Shown here piece by piece: positions 1 through 6,936 of a DNA stretch of 6,937 bases. The stretch lies in NCBI GenBank assembly GCA_019242135.1, contig JAFAWC010000206.1, forward strand, positions 1 through 6,937. Reading direction: 5' to 3'. The DNA is from Mycobacteriaceae bacterium (GTDB lineage Bacteria; Actinomycetota; Actinomycetes; Mycobacteriales; Mycobacteriaceae). Every line of letters begins with the position of its first letter. Position 1 is the stretch's first letter. A program made the translations under genes and the position numbers. A model generated the notes under the pieces. It did not search any database, had not been told where the DNA came from, and saw nothing but the letters and a program-made list of their open reading frames with translations.

Positions 1-129
1 CCGCCGGCCACCAGTGAGCCAGCGCCGACACCGACTCCCAGCGAATCAGCGGTGCCCACGGCTCCGGCGCCGTCGCCGCCTGCGCCGACTCCGCAGACAC
101 CGGGCATGACTTGCCGGAACGCCGCATGA
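1..129 (+). CDS. pstP: Ser/Thr protein phosphatase PstP, C-terminal tail (partial, 5' end outside window)
   Basis: Only the last 42 codons are present, read in frame from base 1 to a TGA at 127-129. They encode a low-complexity tail rich in Pro, Ala, Thr and Ser that ends in TCRNAA. No catalytic domain is in the window, so the identification rests on position: a frame ending in ATGA directly before rodA, in the known order pstP-rodA-pbpA-pknA-pknB. In mycobacteria PstP is a PP2C-type phosphatase with a cytoplasmic catalytic domain, one membrane helix and an extracytoplasmic C-terminal region; a Pro-rich end fits that region. PstP dephosphorylates PknA, PknB and their substrates. The stop overlaps the rodA start by 4 nt. 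The tail contains a single cysteine six residues from the end. The frame is secure; the name is inferred from synteny. Confidence 0.85.
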   Translation, partial: PPATSEPAPTPTPSESAVPTAPAPSPPAPTPQTPGMTCRNAA

Positions 130-1541
130 CCACCCAGCCGCAACCCGTAGTCGCGGTGACACCGGCGTTGCCGAACCGACGCAACGCCGAGCTACTGCTG
201 CTCGGATTCGCCGCCGTCATCACCGCAGTGGCGTTGGTGATCGTCGAAGCGAACCAAGAGCGGGGCATCCGATGGGACTTGGCGCAGTTCATCCTCGCCT
301 ATCTCGCGCTGTTCGGCGCGGCGCACATGGTGATCCGCCGGTATGCGGGCTACGCCGATCCCCTGCTGCTTCCGATCGTCGCGCTGCTCAACGGTCTCGG
401 CCTGGTTATGATCCACCGGCTCGATCTCGCCAACGGTCCGACGACTTCCGGTGCCGCACAAGGCCCGAGCGCGAACCAGCAGATGCTATGGACGCTGATC
501 GGCGTGGTGGCGTTCACGCTGGTCCTCGTCTTCCTCAATGACCACCGGCTGCTCGCCCGCTACGGTTACGTCTGTGGGGTCGGCGGGCTGATCCTGTTGG
601 TGATTCCAGCGTTGCTGCCGGCATCGATATCGGAGGTGAACGGAGCGAAGCTCTGGATTCGCCTGCCCGGCTTCTCAATTCAGCCGACCGAGTTCTCAAA
701 AATTCTGCTGCTGATCTTCTTTGCCGCCGTACTGGTCGCCAAACGGGGCCTGTTCACCAGCGCCGGCAAGCACTTCCTCGGCATGAATCTGCCGCGGCCG
801 CGTGACCTGGCTCCCCTGCTGGCCGCCTGGATCATCTCGGTCGGTGTGATGGTCTTCGAAAAGGATCTCGGCGCATCGCTGTTGCTCTACGCATCGTTTC
901 TGGTCTTGGTGTACATCGCCACCGAACGCCTCAGCTGGGTTGTGATCGGGCTGGCCCTGTTCGCGGCGGGAAGCGTTGCGGCGTATTACATTTTCGGGCA
1001 CGTCCGCATCCGGGTGCAGAATTGGCTCGACCCATTCGCCGACCCCGACAACACCGGTTACCAGATGGTGCAGTCGATGTTCAGCTTCGCCACCGGCGGC
1101 GTGTTCGGCACGGGGCTGGGTAACGGCCAGCCGGGCACCGTGCCGGAAGCTTCCACGGACTTCATCATCGCCGTGGTGGGCGAGGAGCTCGGCCTGGTCG
1201 GCCTGGCCGGCGTGTTGATGCTGTACACAATCCTGATCTTGCGGGGGCTTCGCACGGCGATCGCGGTGCGCGACAGTTTCGGCAAGTTGATGGCCGCCGG
1301 GCTCGCGTCCACCCTGGCGATCCAGCTGTTCATCGTTGTCGGCGGCGTGACGAAGCTGATCCCGCTGACCGGCTTGACCACTCCGTGGATGTCATACGGG
1401 GGGTCATCGCTGCTGGCCAACTATGTGCTGCTGGCGATTCTGGTGCGGATCTCACACACCGCGCGCAGGCCGATCGTCCGGCGGCCGCCGAAGGCCACCC
1501 CGATTGCCGCGGCAAGCACCGAGGTGATTGAGCGCGTATGA
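126..1541 (+). CDS. rodA: SEDS-family peptidoglycan glycosyltransferase RodA
   Basis: This 471-residue polytopic membrane protein belongs to the SEDS family (RodA/FtsW/SpoVE), which polymerises lipid II into glycan strands with a class B PBP partner. The M. tuberculosis homologue is about 469 residues. A short basic cytoplasmic N-terminus (about 1-20) precedes many hydrophobic segments. Family hallmarks are visible: FEKDLGAS (244-251), whose Asp247 matches the essential SEDS aspartate; the loop WLDPFADPDNTGYQ (300-313); TDFIIAVVGEELG (344-357); and PLTGLTTPWMSYGGSS (413-428). The basic, Pro-rich end (about 447-471) is cytoplasmic. I chose ATG 126 because it overlaps the pstP stop as ATGA and begins MTTQ, like mycobacterial RodA; the in-frame TTG at 111 would lie inside pstP. 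No strong Shine-Dalgarno precedes it, consistent with translational coupling. The next gene, pbpA, encodes the expected transpeptidase partner. Confidence 0.97.
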   Translation: MTTQPQPVVAVTPALPNRRNAELLLLGFAAVITAVALVIVEANQERGIRWDLAQFILAYLALFGAAHMVIRRYAGYADPLLLPIVALLNGLGLVMIHRLDLANGPTTSGAAQGPSANQQMLWTLIGVVAFTLVLVFLNDHRLLARYGYVCGVGGLILLVIPALLPASISEVNGAKLWIRLPGFSIQPTEFSKILLLIFFAAVLVAKRGLFTSAGKHFLGMNLPRPRDLAPLLAAWIISVGVMVFEKDLGASLLLYASFLVLVYIATERLSWVVIGLALFAAGSVAAYYIFGHVRIRVQNWLDPFADPDNTGYQMVQSMFSFATGGVFGTGLGNGQPGTVPEASTDFIIAVVGEELGLVGLAGVLMLYTILILRGLRTAIAVRDSFGKLMAAGLASTLAIQLFIVVGGVTKLIPLTGLTTPWMSYGGSSLLANYVLLAILVRISHTARRPIVRRPPKATPIAAASTEVIERV

Positions 1542-3016
1542 ACACTTCGCTGCGCCGCGTGGCGATGACGATCATGGTCCTGATCGTCCTGCTGCTGCTC
1601 AACGCAACGATCATGCAGGTCTTCCGCGCGGACGGGCTGCGCTCCGACCCGCGCAATCAGCGGGTGTTGCTCGACGAGTACTCCCGGCAACGCGGCCAAA
1701 TCTCGGCGGGCGGCCAGCCCCTCGCCTACTCGGTCGCCACCTCGGGCAGATTCCGCTACCTGCGGGTCTATCCCAACCCGCTGGCCTACGCGCCGGTCAC
1801 CGGGTTCTATTCGCTGCGGTACTCGAGCAGCGGATTGGAGCGGGCCGAGGATTCGATACTCAGCGGGTCGGACGAGCGGCTATTCGGGCTGCGCCTTGCC
1901 GACTTCTTCACCGGCCGTGATCCGCGCGGCGGAAACGTCGACACGACGATCAAACCGCAAGTGCAGCAGGCGGCTTGGGACGCGATGGCCAAGGGGTGCG
2001 GTGGTGGGCCGTGCACCGGCGCCGTCGTCGCGCTCGAACCGGCGACCGGCCGGATTCTTGCGATGGTCTCCGTGCCGTCATTCGATCCCAACCTGCTGGC
2101 CTCCCATGACATCGGGGCGCAGGCGCAAGCATGGCAGAAGCTGCGCGACGATCCGGCCAATCCCATGCTGAACCGGGCAATTGCCGAGACTTACCCGCCG
2201 GGGTCGACGTTCAAGGTGATCACCACTGCGGCGGCACTCCAGGCCGGGGTAACCGAAGACGAACAGCTCACCGCCAATCCATCGATTCAATTGCCCAACA
2301 GCACGGCGACTTTGGAGAATTTCGGCGGCACTCCATGCGGCAGTGGCCAAACCGCATCGCTGAAAGAGGCGTTCGCGCGATCCTGCAACACGGCGTTCGT
2401 ACAACTGGGCATCAAGATAGGCACCGACGCGCTGCGCAGCACTGCGACGGCGTTCGGTTTGGACTCATCGCCGAACCCGATCCCGCTGCAGGTTGCGGAG
2501 TCCACCCTGGGTCCCGTCGTCGACCAGGCCGCACTGGGCATGTCAAGCATCGGGCAGAAGGACGTTGCTCTCACACCGTTGCAGAACGCGATGGTGGCGG
2601 CCACCATCGCGAACAGAGGCGTCACGATGCAGCCCTACCTGATCGACAGCCTCAAGGGGCCCGACCTGACCGCGCTGAACACCACCCAGCCGGTAGAACT
2701 GCGGCGGGCAGTGCCCGAACAGGTCGCGGCTAAGCTGACTGAACTGATGATTGGTGCCGAACAGGTAACACAGCAGAACGGAGCCATTCCCGGCGTGCAG
2801 ATTGCGTCCAAGACCGGAACGGCCGAGCATGGCACCGACCCGCGCACCACCCCACCGCACGCCTGGTACATCGCATTCGCACCCGCTCAAAGCCCCACGG
2901 TCGCGGTTGCGGTGGTGGTGGAGAACGGCGGGAACCGGCTGTCGGCCACCGGGGGCGCGCTCGCCGCACCGGTGGGCCGTGCGGTCATCGAAGCCGCGCT
3001 GCGGGAGGGCACATGA
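1538..3016 (+). CDS. pbpA: Class B-like penicillin-binding protein PbpA (D,D-transpeptidase)
   Basis: This 492-residue enzyme (491 in M. tuberculosis) cross-links peptidoglycan in the periplasm and is important for cell division in mycobacteria. A single N-terminal membrane anchor spans about residues 8-28, followed by a small N-terminal domain and the transpeptidase domain (about 145-490). The three penicillin-binding motifs are present: STFK with nucleophile Ser223 and Lys226, SCN at 282-284, and KTG at 425-427 (KTGTAE). Cysteines lie at 154, 159, 267 and 283. In the M. tuberculosis structure the equivalents of 267 and 283 form a disulfide that displaces the SxN motif. The two threonines proposed as PknB targets there (Thr362, Thr437) correspond to Thr363 and Thr438 here. 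The ATG forms an ATGA overlap with the rodA stop; GAGGTGA around 1520-1527 is a somewhat distant Shine-Dalgarno candidate. It is co-transcribed with its likely SEDS partner RodA. Confidence 0.97.
   Translation: MNTSLRRVAMTIMVLIVLLLLNATIMQVFRADGLRSDPRNQRVLLDEYSRQRGQISAGGQPLAYSVATSGRFRYLRVYPNPLAYAPVTGFYSLRYSSSGLERAEDSILSGSDERLFGLRLADFFTGRDPRGGNVDTTIKPQVQQAAWDAMAKGCGGGPCTGAVVALEPATGRILAMVSVPSFDPNLLASHDIGAQAQAWQKLRDDPANPMLNRAIAETYPPGSTFKVITTAAALQAGVTEDEQLTANPSIQLPNSTATLENFGGTPCGSGQTASLKEAFARSCNTAFVQLGIKIGTDALRSTATAFGLDSSPNPIPLQVAESTLGPVVDQAALGMSSIGQKDVALTPLQNAMVAATIANRGVTMQPYLIDSLKGPDLTALNTTQPVELRRAVPEQVAAKLTELMIGAEQVTQQNGAIPGVQIASKTGTAEHGTDPRTTPPHAWYIAFAPAQSPTVAVAVVVENGGNRLSATGGALAAPVGRAVIEAALREGT
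3003..3009 (+). promoter_or_regulatory. Shine-Dalgarno for pknA
   Basis: GGGAGGG lies at the very end of pbpA. Its GGAGG core (3004-3008) is 4 nt before the pknA ATG at 3013. It is the clearest ribosome binding site in the operon and supports that start, which also overlaps the pbpA stop as ATGA. The spacing is slightly short, but the pairing with the 16S rRNA tail is good. Confidence 0.7.
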
Positions 3017-4299
3017 GCCCTCGCGTGGGTGAGACACTGTCGGGCCGGTACCGGCTGCAACGGCTCATTGCGACCGGCGGCATGGGCCAAGTCTGGGAGG
3101 CCGTCGACAGCCGGCTCGGCCGGCGGGTAGCGGTCAAGGTGCTGAAAGCGGAGTTCTCCTCGGACCCCGAGTTCATCGAACGGTTCCGCGCCGAGGCGCG
3201 CACGACAGCGATGCTCAACCACTCCGGGATCGCTAGCGTGTACGACTACGGCGAGACCGAGATGGACGCCGACGGCCGCACCGCGTACCTCGTGATGGAG
3301 CTGGTGAACGGGGAGCCGCTGAACTCCGTGCTCAAACGCACCGGGCGGCTGTCGCTGCGACATTCGCTGGACATGCTCGAGCAGACCGGCCGCGCCCTGC
3401 AGGTCGCCCACACCGCGGGTTTGGTGCACCGCGACGTCAAACCCGGCAATATCTTGATCACCCCGACCGGCCAGGTGAAGATCACCGACTTCGGTATCGC
3501 CAAGGCCGTGGACGCGGCTCCGGTGACGCAGACCGGGATGGTGATGGGCACCGCGCAGTACATCGCGCCAGAGCAGGCGCTGGGTCACGACGCCACCGCT
3601 GCCAGCGACGTCTATTCGCTCGGAGTCGTCGGCTACGAATCGGTCTCGGGCAAGCGGCCGTTCACCGGTGACGGCGCGCTGACGGTGGCGATGAAGCACA
3701 TAAAGGAAGCGCCGGCGCCGCTGCCAGCCGACCTGCCGCCGAACGTGCGCGAGCTGATCGACATCACCCTCGCGAAGAACCCGGGGATGCGGTACCGAAA
3801 CGGCGGCCAGTTCGCTGACGCGGTCGCTGCGGTCCGTGCCGGTCGACGACCGCCGCGGCCGAATCAGGCACCGTCGATCAGCCGGGCTGCGCCGGCAGCC
3901 ATTCCGTCCGGGGCCCAGGCGCGCGCGGCGGCGGACCTCACCGCGCGGTCCGGGGCGATAACCGGTGCACGGGTTCGCCCGGCGACCGCGCCGCACCGGG
4001 CACCGCCGCCGCGGCGAACGTTTTCGTCGGGGCAGCGGGCGCTGCTGTGGGCGGCCGGGGTGCTCGGTGCGCTGGCCATCGCGATCGCCGTGATGCTGGT
4101 CATCCAGTACCGCGACAAACAGGACAAGAATCAGCAGCCCGGGCCTGAGACGACAGTCACCCAGTCGGTGCCGGCGCCGGCGACCTCCCAGGATTGGACG
4201 TGGACCCCTGGTGTCGGTCAGGCTGGGAAGGCCAGCGGGTTCTTACCCGCGGCGGCGCTTTCCTGGTGGCCACCAGGACACAACGAGATCCACCAATGA
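3013..4299 (+). CDS. pknA: Transmembrane Ser/Thr protein kinase PknA
   Basis: This 428-residue kinase (431 in M. tuberculosis) regulates cell shape and division; substrates known in mycobacteria include Wag31 and FtsZ. The kinase domain spans about residues 13-270. It shows the Gly-rich loop (ATGGMGQVW, 20-28), catalytic Lys42 in [15 protein letters not shown] (139-146) with catalytic Asp141, the DFG motif at 159-161, and activation-loop threonines 172 and 174 in [10 protein letters not shown], the sites autophosphorylated in the M. tuberculosis enzyme. A basic, Pro/Ala-rich juxtamembrane linker (about 275-342) leads to one membrane helix (about 343-365), then a short extracytoplasmic tail of about 62 residues with no PASTA domain. 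The tail is poorly conserved but ends in EIHQ, resembling the EIAQ end I recall for M. tuberculosis PknA, so I see no frameshift. Its last codons contain the palindrome before pknB. It overlaps both pbpA and pknB by ATGA. Confidence 0.97.
   Translation: MSPRVGETLSGRYRLQRLIATGGMGQVWEAVDSRLGRRVAVKVLKAEFSSDPEFIERFRAEARTTAMLNHSGIASVYDYGETEMDADGRTAYLVMELVNGEPLNSVLKRTGRLSLRHSLDMLEQTGRALQVAHTAGLVHRDVKPGNILITPTGQVKITDFGIAKAVDAAPVTQTGMVMGTAQYIAPEQALGHDATAASDVYSLGVVGYESVSGKRPFTGDGALTVAMKHIKEAPAPLPADLPPNVRELIDITLAKNPGMRYRNGGQFADAVAAVRAGRRPPRPNQAPSISRAAPAAIPSGAQARAAADLTARSGAITGARVRPATAPHRAPPPRRTFSSGQRALLWAAGVLGALAIAIAVMLVIQYRDKQDKNQQPGPETTVTQSVPAPATSQDWTWTPGVGQAGKASGFLPAAALSWWPPGHNEIHQ
4235..4250 (+). 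repeat. Short hairpin GCGGGT-TCTT-ACCCGC in the 3' end of pknA
   Basis: A perfect 6-bp stem (4235-4240 with 4245-4250) closes a TCTT tetraloop. It sits inside pknA about 45 nt before the pknB ATG and only 10 nt upstream of the 18-bp palindrome. No U-tract follows, so it is not a classical terminator. It may be structure in the pknA-pknB message or simply coincidence in GC-rich coding DNA. Confidence 0.4.
4261..4278. repeat. 18-bp perfect palindrome 17 nt before the pknB start
   Basis: TCCTGGTGGCCACCAGGA equals its own reverse complement over all 18 bases. It coincides exactly with six pknA codons (Ser-Trp-Trp-Pro-Pro-Gly, residues 417-422). In RNA it could form a 7-bp stem with a 4-nt loop. 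Its TGGTGG (4264-4269) can pair instead with a second CCACCA at 4290-4295, which directly abuts the pknB ATG. As DNA it could be a dyad binding site; as RNA it could affect pknA-to-pknB coupling. The symmetry is seen directly; any function is inference. Confidence 0.55.
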
Positions 4300-6173
4300 C
4301 CACCCCACAACACCTGTCTGATCGCTACGAACTCGGTGAGATCCTCGGCTTCGGGGGGATGTCCGAGGTCCATTTGGCGCGCGATCTGCGGTTGCACCGC
4401 GAGGTGGCGGTCAAGGTGCTGCGTGCCGACCTGGCTCGCGATCCGAGCTTCTACCTGAGGTTCCGGCGCGAGGCGCAGAACGCGGCGGCGCTGAACCACC
4501 CGGCGATCGTCGCGGTGTACGACACCGGCGAGGCGGAGACGGCGACGGGTCCCCTGCCGTACATCGTCATGGAGTACGTCGACGGGGTCACGTTGCGCGA
4601 CATCGTGCACAACGAGGGCCCCGTTCCGCAGCGCAAAGCGATCGAGATCATCGCCGACGCCTGCCAAGCGCTCAACTTCAGCCATCAGCACGGCATCATT
4701 CACCGCGACGTCAAGCCGGCCAATATCATGATCAGCCGCACCGGCGCGGTGAAGGTGATGGACTTCGGCATCGCCCGCGCGCTGGCCGACAGCAGCAGCG
4801 TCACCCAGACCGCAGCGGTCATCGGCACCGCCCAGTACCTGTCGCCCGAACAGGCCCGCGGTGAGTCCGTCGACGCCCGCTCGGACGTGTACTCGCTGGG
4901 CTGCGTGCTGTACGAAATCGTCACCGGGGAACCGCCTTTTGTCGGAGACTCGCCGGTGGCCGTGGCCTACCAACACGTCCGCGAGCCGCCGGTGCCGCCG
5001 TCCGCTCGACACGACGGCATCTCCCCCGAGCTTGACGCCGTGATTCTCAAGGCGCTGGCGAAAAATCCCGACAACCGCTATCAGACAGCCGCCGAAATGC
5101 GCACCGATTTAGTCCGCGTGCACAACGGCGAGGCGCCCGAGGCACCAAAGGTGCTGACCGACGCCGAACGCACCACGCTGCTGTCGTCAGCCGCCGCGCA
5201 AGGCACATCGCAGCCCCTTGAAGTCCCACCGCGAGATCCCGCTTACGGCACCGGAACCCGCTTCGGCCGCAGGTCCGTGCGGCGGTGGCTGATCGTCGTC
5301 GCGGTGTTGGCCGTGCTGACGGTCGCGGTCACGTGGGCCATCAACGCGATCGGCGGTCCGACGCACTCCGTGCAGGTGCCCACCGTCAAAAACCAGTCGT
5401 CTGCCGACGCGATCGCGACGCTGCAGAACAAGGGTTTCAAGGTTCGAACGCTGCAGAAGCCGGACTCGACTGTGGCGCCGGACCACGTCATCGACACCGA
5501 CCCGAAGGCCGGCGACGCCGCCGTGCAGGGCTCGGAGGTCACGATCAACGTGTCCACCGGCCCGGAGCAGCGCACGATTCCCGATGTATCGAATCTGAGC
5601 TACGCCGAGGCAGAACGCAGGTTGACGGCGGCCGGTTTCGGCAAGCTGCAGCAGGTCCCCACGCCCTCCACATCCGACCAGAAGGACCGGGTGCTGGGTA
5701 CCAATCCGTCGGCCAACCAGACCGCGCCGGTGACATTCGAGATTTCGGTGCTCGTCGGCTCCGGACCGGCCAGTGTCGACGTCCCCGACGTCACCGGGCA
5801 GACCGAGGATCAGGCGAAGGCGACGCTGGGCGCGGCCGGTTTCACCAACGTGATCTCCTCGCCGGTCGATAGCCTGAAGCCGGCCGGCGCGGTGGTGGGC
5901 TGCAATCCGGCTGCGGGACAGTCGGTTCCGAAGGACACCGTGATGCAGTTGCAGGTGTCCAAGGGCAACCAGTTCGTGATGCCGGACTTGACCGGCATGG
6001 TCTGGACTGATGCCGAACCGCAGCTGCGGGCCCTCGGATGGACCGGCATCCTGGTTAAGGGCGCCGACGTGGCCGGGTCCGACCAGCAGCGCAACCGGGT
6101 CGTCTACCAGAGCCCGGCACCGGGCACCGGTCTCAACCGGGACGGCAACATCACGCTGAAGTTCGGCTCGTAG
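4296..6173 (+). CDS. pknB: Transmembrane Ser/Thr protein kinase PknB with four PASTA repeats
   Basis: This 625-residue master kinase of mycobacterial growth (626 in M. tuberculosis) phosphorylates cell-wall and division regulators such as CwlM. The kinase domain (about 11-274) has a Gly-rich loop GFGGMSEV (18-25), Lys40, HRDVKPAN (136-143) with Asp138, DFG at 156-158, and activation-loop Thr170 and Thr172. These match Thr171 and Thr173 of M. tuberculosis after a one-residue deletion in the preceding loop. The conserved juxtamembrane segment [12 protein letters not shown] (287-298) and a membrane helix (about 331-353) follow. Four PASTA domains lie outside the cell (about 355-422, 423-489, 490-557, 558-625) and bind muropeptides or lipid II. 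The fourth, with [10 protein letters not shown], looks most conserved. Cys536 is the only ectodomain cysteine. I chose ATG 4296 ([14 protein letters not shown]) from the family N-terminus and the ATGA overlap with pknA; an in-frame TTG at 4194 would add 34 unrelated residues. No good Shine-Dalgarno is close. Confidence 0.98.
   Translation: MTTPQHLSDRYELGEILGFGGMSEVHLARDLRLHREVAVKVLRADLARDPSFYLRFRREAQNAAALNHPAIVAVYDTGEAETATGPLPYIVMEYVDGVTLRDIVHNEGPVPQRKAIEIIADACQALNFSHQHGIIHRDVKPANIMISRTGAVKVMDFGIARALADSSSVTQTAAVIGTAQYLSPEQARGESVDARSDVYSLGCVLYEIVTGEPPFVGDSPVAVAYQHVREPPVPPSARHDGISPELDAVILKALAKNPDNRYQTAAEMRTDLVRVHNGEAPEAPKVLTDAERTTLLSSAAAQGTSQPLEVPPRDPAYGTGTRFGRRSVRRWLIVVAVLAVLTVAVTWAINAIGGPTHSVQVPTVKNQSSADAIATLQNKGFKVRTLQKPDSTVAPDHVIDTDPKAGDAAVQGSEVTINVSTGPEQRTIPDVSNLSYAEAERRLTAAGFGKLQQVPTPSTSDQKDRVLGTNPSANQTAPVTFEISVLVGSGPASVDVPDVTGQTEDQAKATLGAAGFTNVISSPVDSLKPAGAVVGCNPAAGQSVPKDTVMQLQVSKGNQFVMPDLTGMVWTDAEPQLRALGWTGILVKGADVAGSDQQRNRVVYQSPAPGTGLNRDGNITLKFGS
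6151..6173. other. Convergent 3' overlap of pknB and trpG (23 nt)
   Basis: The pknB stop TAG is at 6171-6173 and the trpG stop (TGA on the minus strand) is at 6151-6153, so the last codons of the two genes share 23 bp read on opposite strands. Both C-termini look native: pknB ends TLKFGS and trpG ends SRTSA, close to M. tuberculosis ends as I remember them, so the overlap is probably ancestral. There is no room for an intergenic terminator; each transcript must run into the other gene. Confidence 0.9.
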
Positions 6174-6825
6174 GAAGCAGCGCTGCGCTCACGGTGTCCG
6201 CGACCTCGTGCTCGAGCATCGAGACCACTTCTTCGTCGGGCCGTTTCCCGCAGATCTCCAACCAGTTCGCCAGCATGCGGTGACCACCCTGGGTCAGGAT
6301 CGACTCCGGATGGAACTGCACCCCGTGGATCGGCAGCTCGGCATGCTGTAGCCCCATGATCACGCCGCTGCGGGTGTGCGCGGTCGGTGTCAACTCGGCG
6401 GGCACCGTCTCCGGCAGCACCGTCAACGAGTGATACCGGGTCGCCACAAAGGGATTCGGAAGCCCCTGCAGCACACCGGCGTTCGTATGGTAGACGCTGC
6501 TGGTCTTGCCGTGTAGCAGCTCGGGCGCGCGGTCGACGGTGGCGCCGAACGCGACACCGATCGCCTGGTGACCCAGGCACACGCCCAGCAGTGGCGTGTC
6601 TGACTCGGCGCACGCGCGCACCAAGGGGATTGAGGCGCCAGCCCGCTCGGGTGTACCGGGGCCGGGGCTGAGCAGCACGCCGTCGAAGTCGGCGGTGGCA
6701 GCGCGCGCATCGGCGAGATTGGCGTCGTCGTTGCGCCACACCTGTGCCTCGACGCCGAGCTGACCCAGGTACTGAACCAGGTTGAAGACGAAGCTGTCGT
6801 AGTTGTCGACGACAAGGACCCGCAT
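6151..6825 (-). CDS. trpG: Anthranilate synthase component II (glutamine amidotransferase TrpG, possibly also PabA)
   Basis: This 224-residue cytoplasmic class I glutamine amidotransferase releases ammonia from glutamine for TrpE, which makes anthranilate from chorismate. Actinobacteria with a single such subunit usually share it with PabB for p-aminobenzoate synthesis. The N-terminus MRVLVVDNYDSFVFNLVQYLG is family-typical. Visible motifs are LSPGPGTPE (52-60), the nucleophile elbow LLGVCLGHQ with Cys83, HGKTSS (105-110), and GVQFHPESILT with His172 and Glu174, completing the Cys-His-Glu triad. The last 30 or so residues extend past the domain and are variable. I prefer ATG 6825 over the GTG one codon upstream (6828) because the ATG gives the conserved MRVLVVDNYD start and sits correctly behind a TAACCT -10-like element for leaderless transcription; no Shine-Dalgarno is visible. 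It converges on pknB and is not part of that operon. Confidence 0.97.
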   Translation of the reverse strand: MRVLVVDNYDSFVFNLVQYLGQLGVEAQVWRNDDANLADARAATADFDGVLLSPGPGTPERAGASIPLVRACAESDTPLLGVCLGHQAIGVAFGATVDRAPELLHGKTSSVYHTNAGVLQGLPNPFVATRYHSLTVLPETVPAELTPTAHTRSGVIMGLQHAELPIHGVQFHPESILTQGGHRMLANWLEICGKRPDEEVVSMLEHEVADTVSAALLPTSRTSA

Positions 6826-6837
6826 CACGTCAGGTTA
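6826..6837 (-). promoter_or_regulatory. Candidate -10 element for a leaderless trpG transcript
   Basis: On the minus strand TAACCT (complement of 6832-6837) fits the mycobacterial SigA -10 pattern TANNNT. It is followed by 6 nt and then the A of the trpG ATG, the spacing expected if transcription starts at the start codon. No purine-rich ribosome binding site lies upstream, which suits a leaderless mRNA. A -35-like TTGAAC exists in the first repeat core (complement of 6859-6864), but 21 nt away, which is longer than usual. The element is short and could be chance. Confidence 0.4.
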
Positions 6838-6854
6838 ACGGGTGGGGGATAGGC

Positions 6855-6921
6855 GCCGGTTCAACCGGCTCGTGGGTTGGGCCGGTTCAACCGGCTCGTG
6901 GGTTGGGCCGGTTCAACCGGC
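6855..6921. repeat. 26-nt tandem repeat, 2.6 copies, with three 15-nt dyad cores
   Basis: The core GCCGGTTCAACCGGC occurs three times without change at 6855-6869, 6881-6895 and 6907-6921. The two gaps between cores are the identical 11-mer TCGTGGGTTGG (6870-6880, 6896-6906). Each core is a perfect inverted repeat, GCCGGTT and AACCGGC around a central C. The array lies directly upstream of trpG, in what is only a short gap in M. tuberculosis as I recall it. It may be a minisatellite made by slippage, an array of hairpins at the end of the upstream gene, or a set of operators. I do not recognise it as a named mycobacterial repeat such as MIRU. Confidence 0.9.
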
Positions 6922-6936
6922 CGGTGGCCGGGCGTA
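6913..6936 (-). CDS. Possible last codons of the gene upstream of trpG (partial, tentative)
   Basis: One minus-strand frame reads Tyr-Ala-Arg-Pro-Pro-Ala-Gly and stops at TGA (complement of 6913-6915), inside the third repeat core. In mycobacteria the gene upstream of trpG in the same direction encodes a DUF881 membrane protein (Rv0012 in M. tuberculosis), and endings of the RYA-R/K-P type fit my memory of that family. Seven codons cannot prove a gene: the call rests on synteny and this faint resemblance. If true, it runs from the window edge. Confidence 0.3.
   Translation of the reverse strand, partial: YARPPAG

Noticed and set aside
111..125. Earlier rodA start at TTG 111
   Set aside because: It would extend the overlap into pstP, adds five residues absent from homologues, and the ATG at 126 matches the operon pattern.
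2887..3996. Long minus-strand open frame (369 codons) opposite pbpA and pknA
   Set aside because: It is rich in Arg, Gly and His, has no recognisable domain, and is a typical GC-rich shadow of strongly conserved genes.
4194..4295. Upstream in-frame extension of pknB from TTG 4194 (34 extra residues)
   Set aside because: The extension lies wholly within the pknA coding tail in another frame, does not resemble the PknB N-terminus, and the ATG at 4296 gives the family start and the ATGA overlap.
4190..4299. Frameshift at the end of pknA
   Set aside because: The Trp-rich tail looked odd at first, but the total length (428) is near the family norm, the last residues resemble the M. tuberculosis tail, and the stop forms the same ATGA junction as the other genes.
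6112..6125. Inverted repeat GCCCGGCACCGGGC near the end of pknB
   Set aside because: It is a short GC-rich repeat in coding DNA with no following U-tract; expected often at this base composition.
6177..6186. GCAGCGCTGC palindrome as a pknB terminator
   Set aside because: It is short, has no loop or U-tract, and lies within trpG codons; too weak to call a terminator.
6855..6921. CRISPR array
   Set aside because: Repeat and spacer together are only 26 nt and the gaps between cores are identical, so this is a tandem repeat and not repeats with unique spacers.
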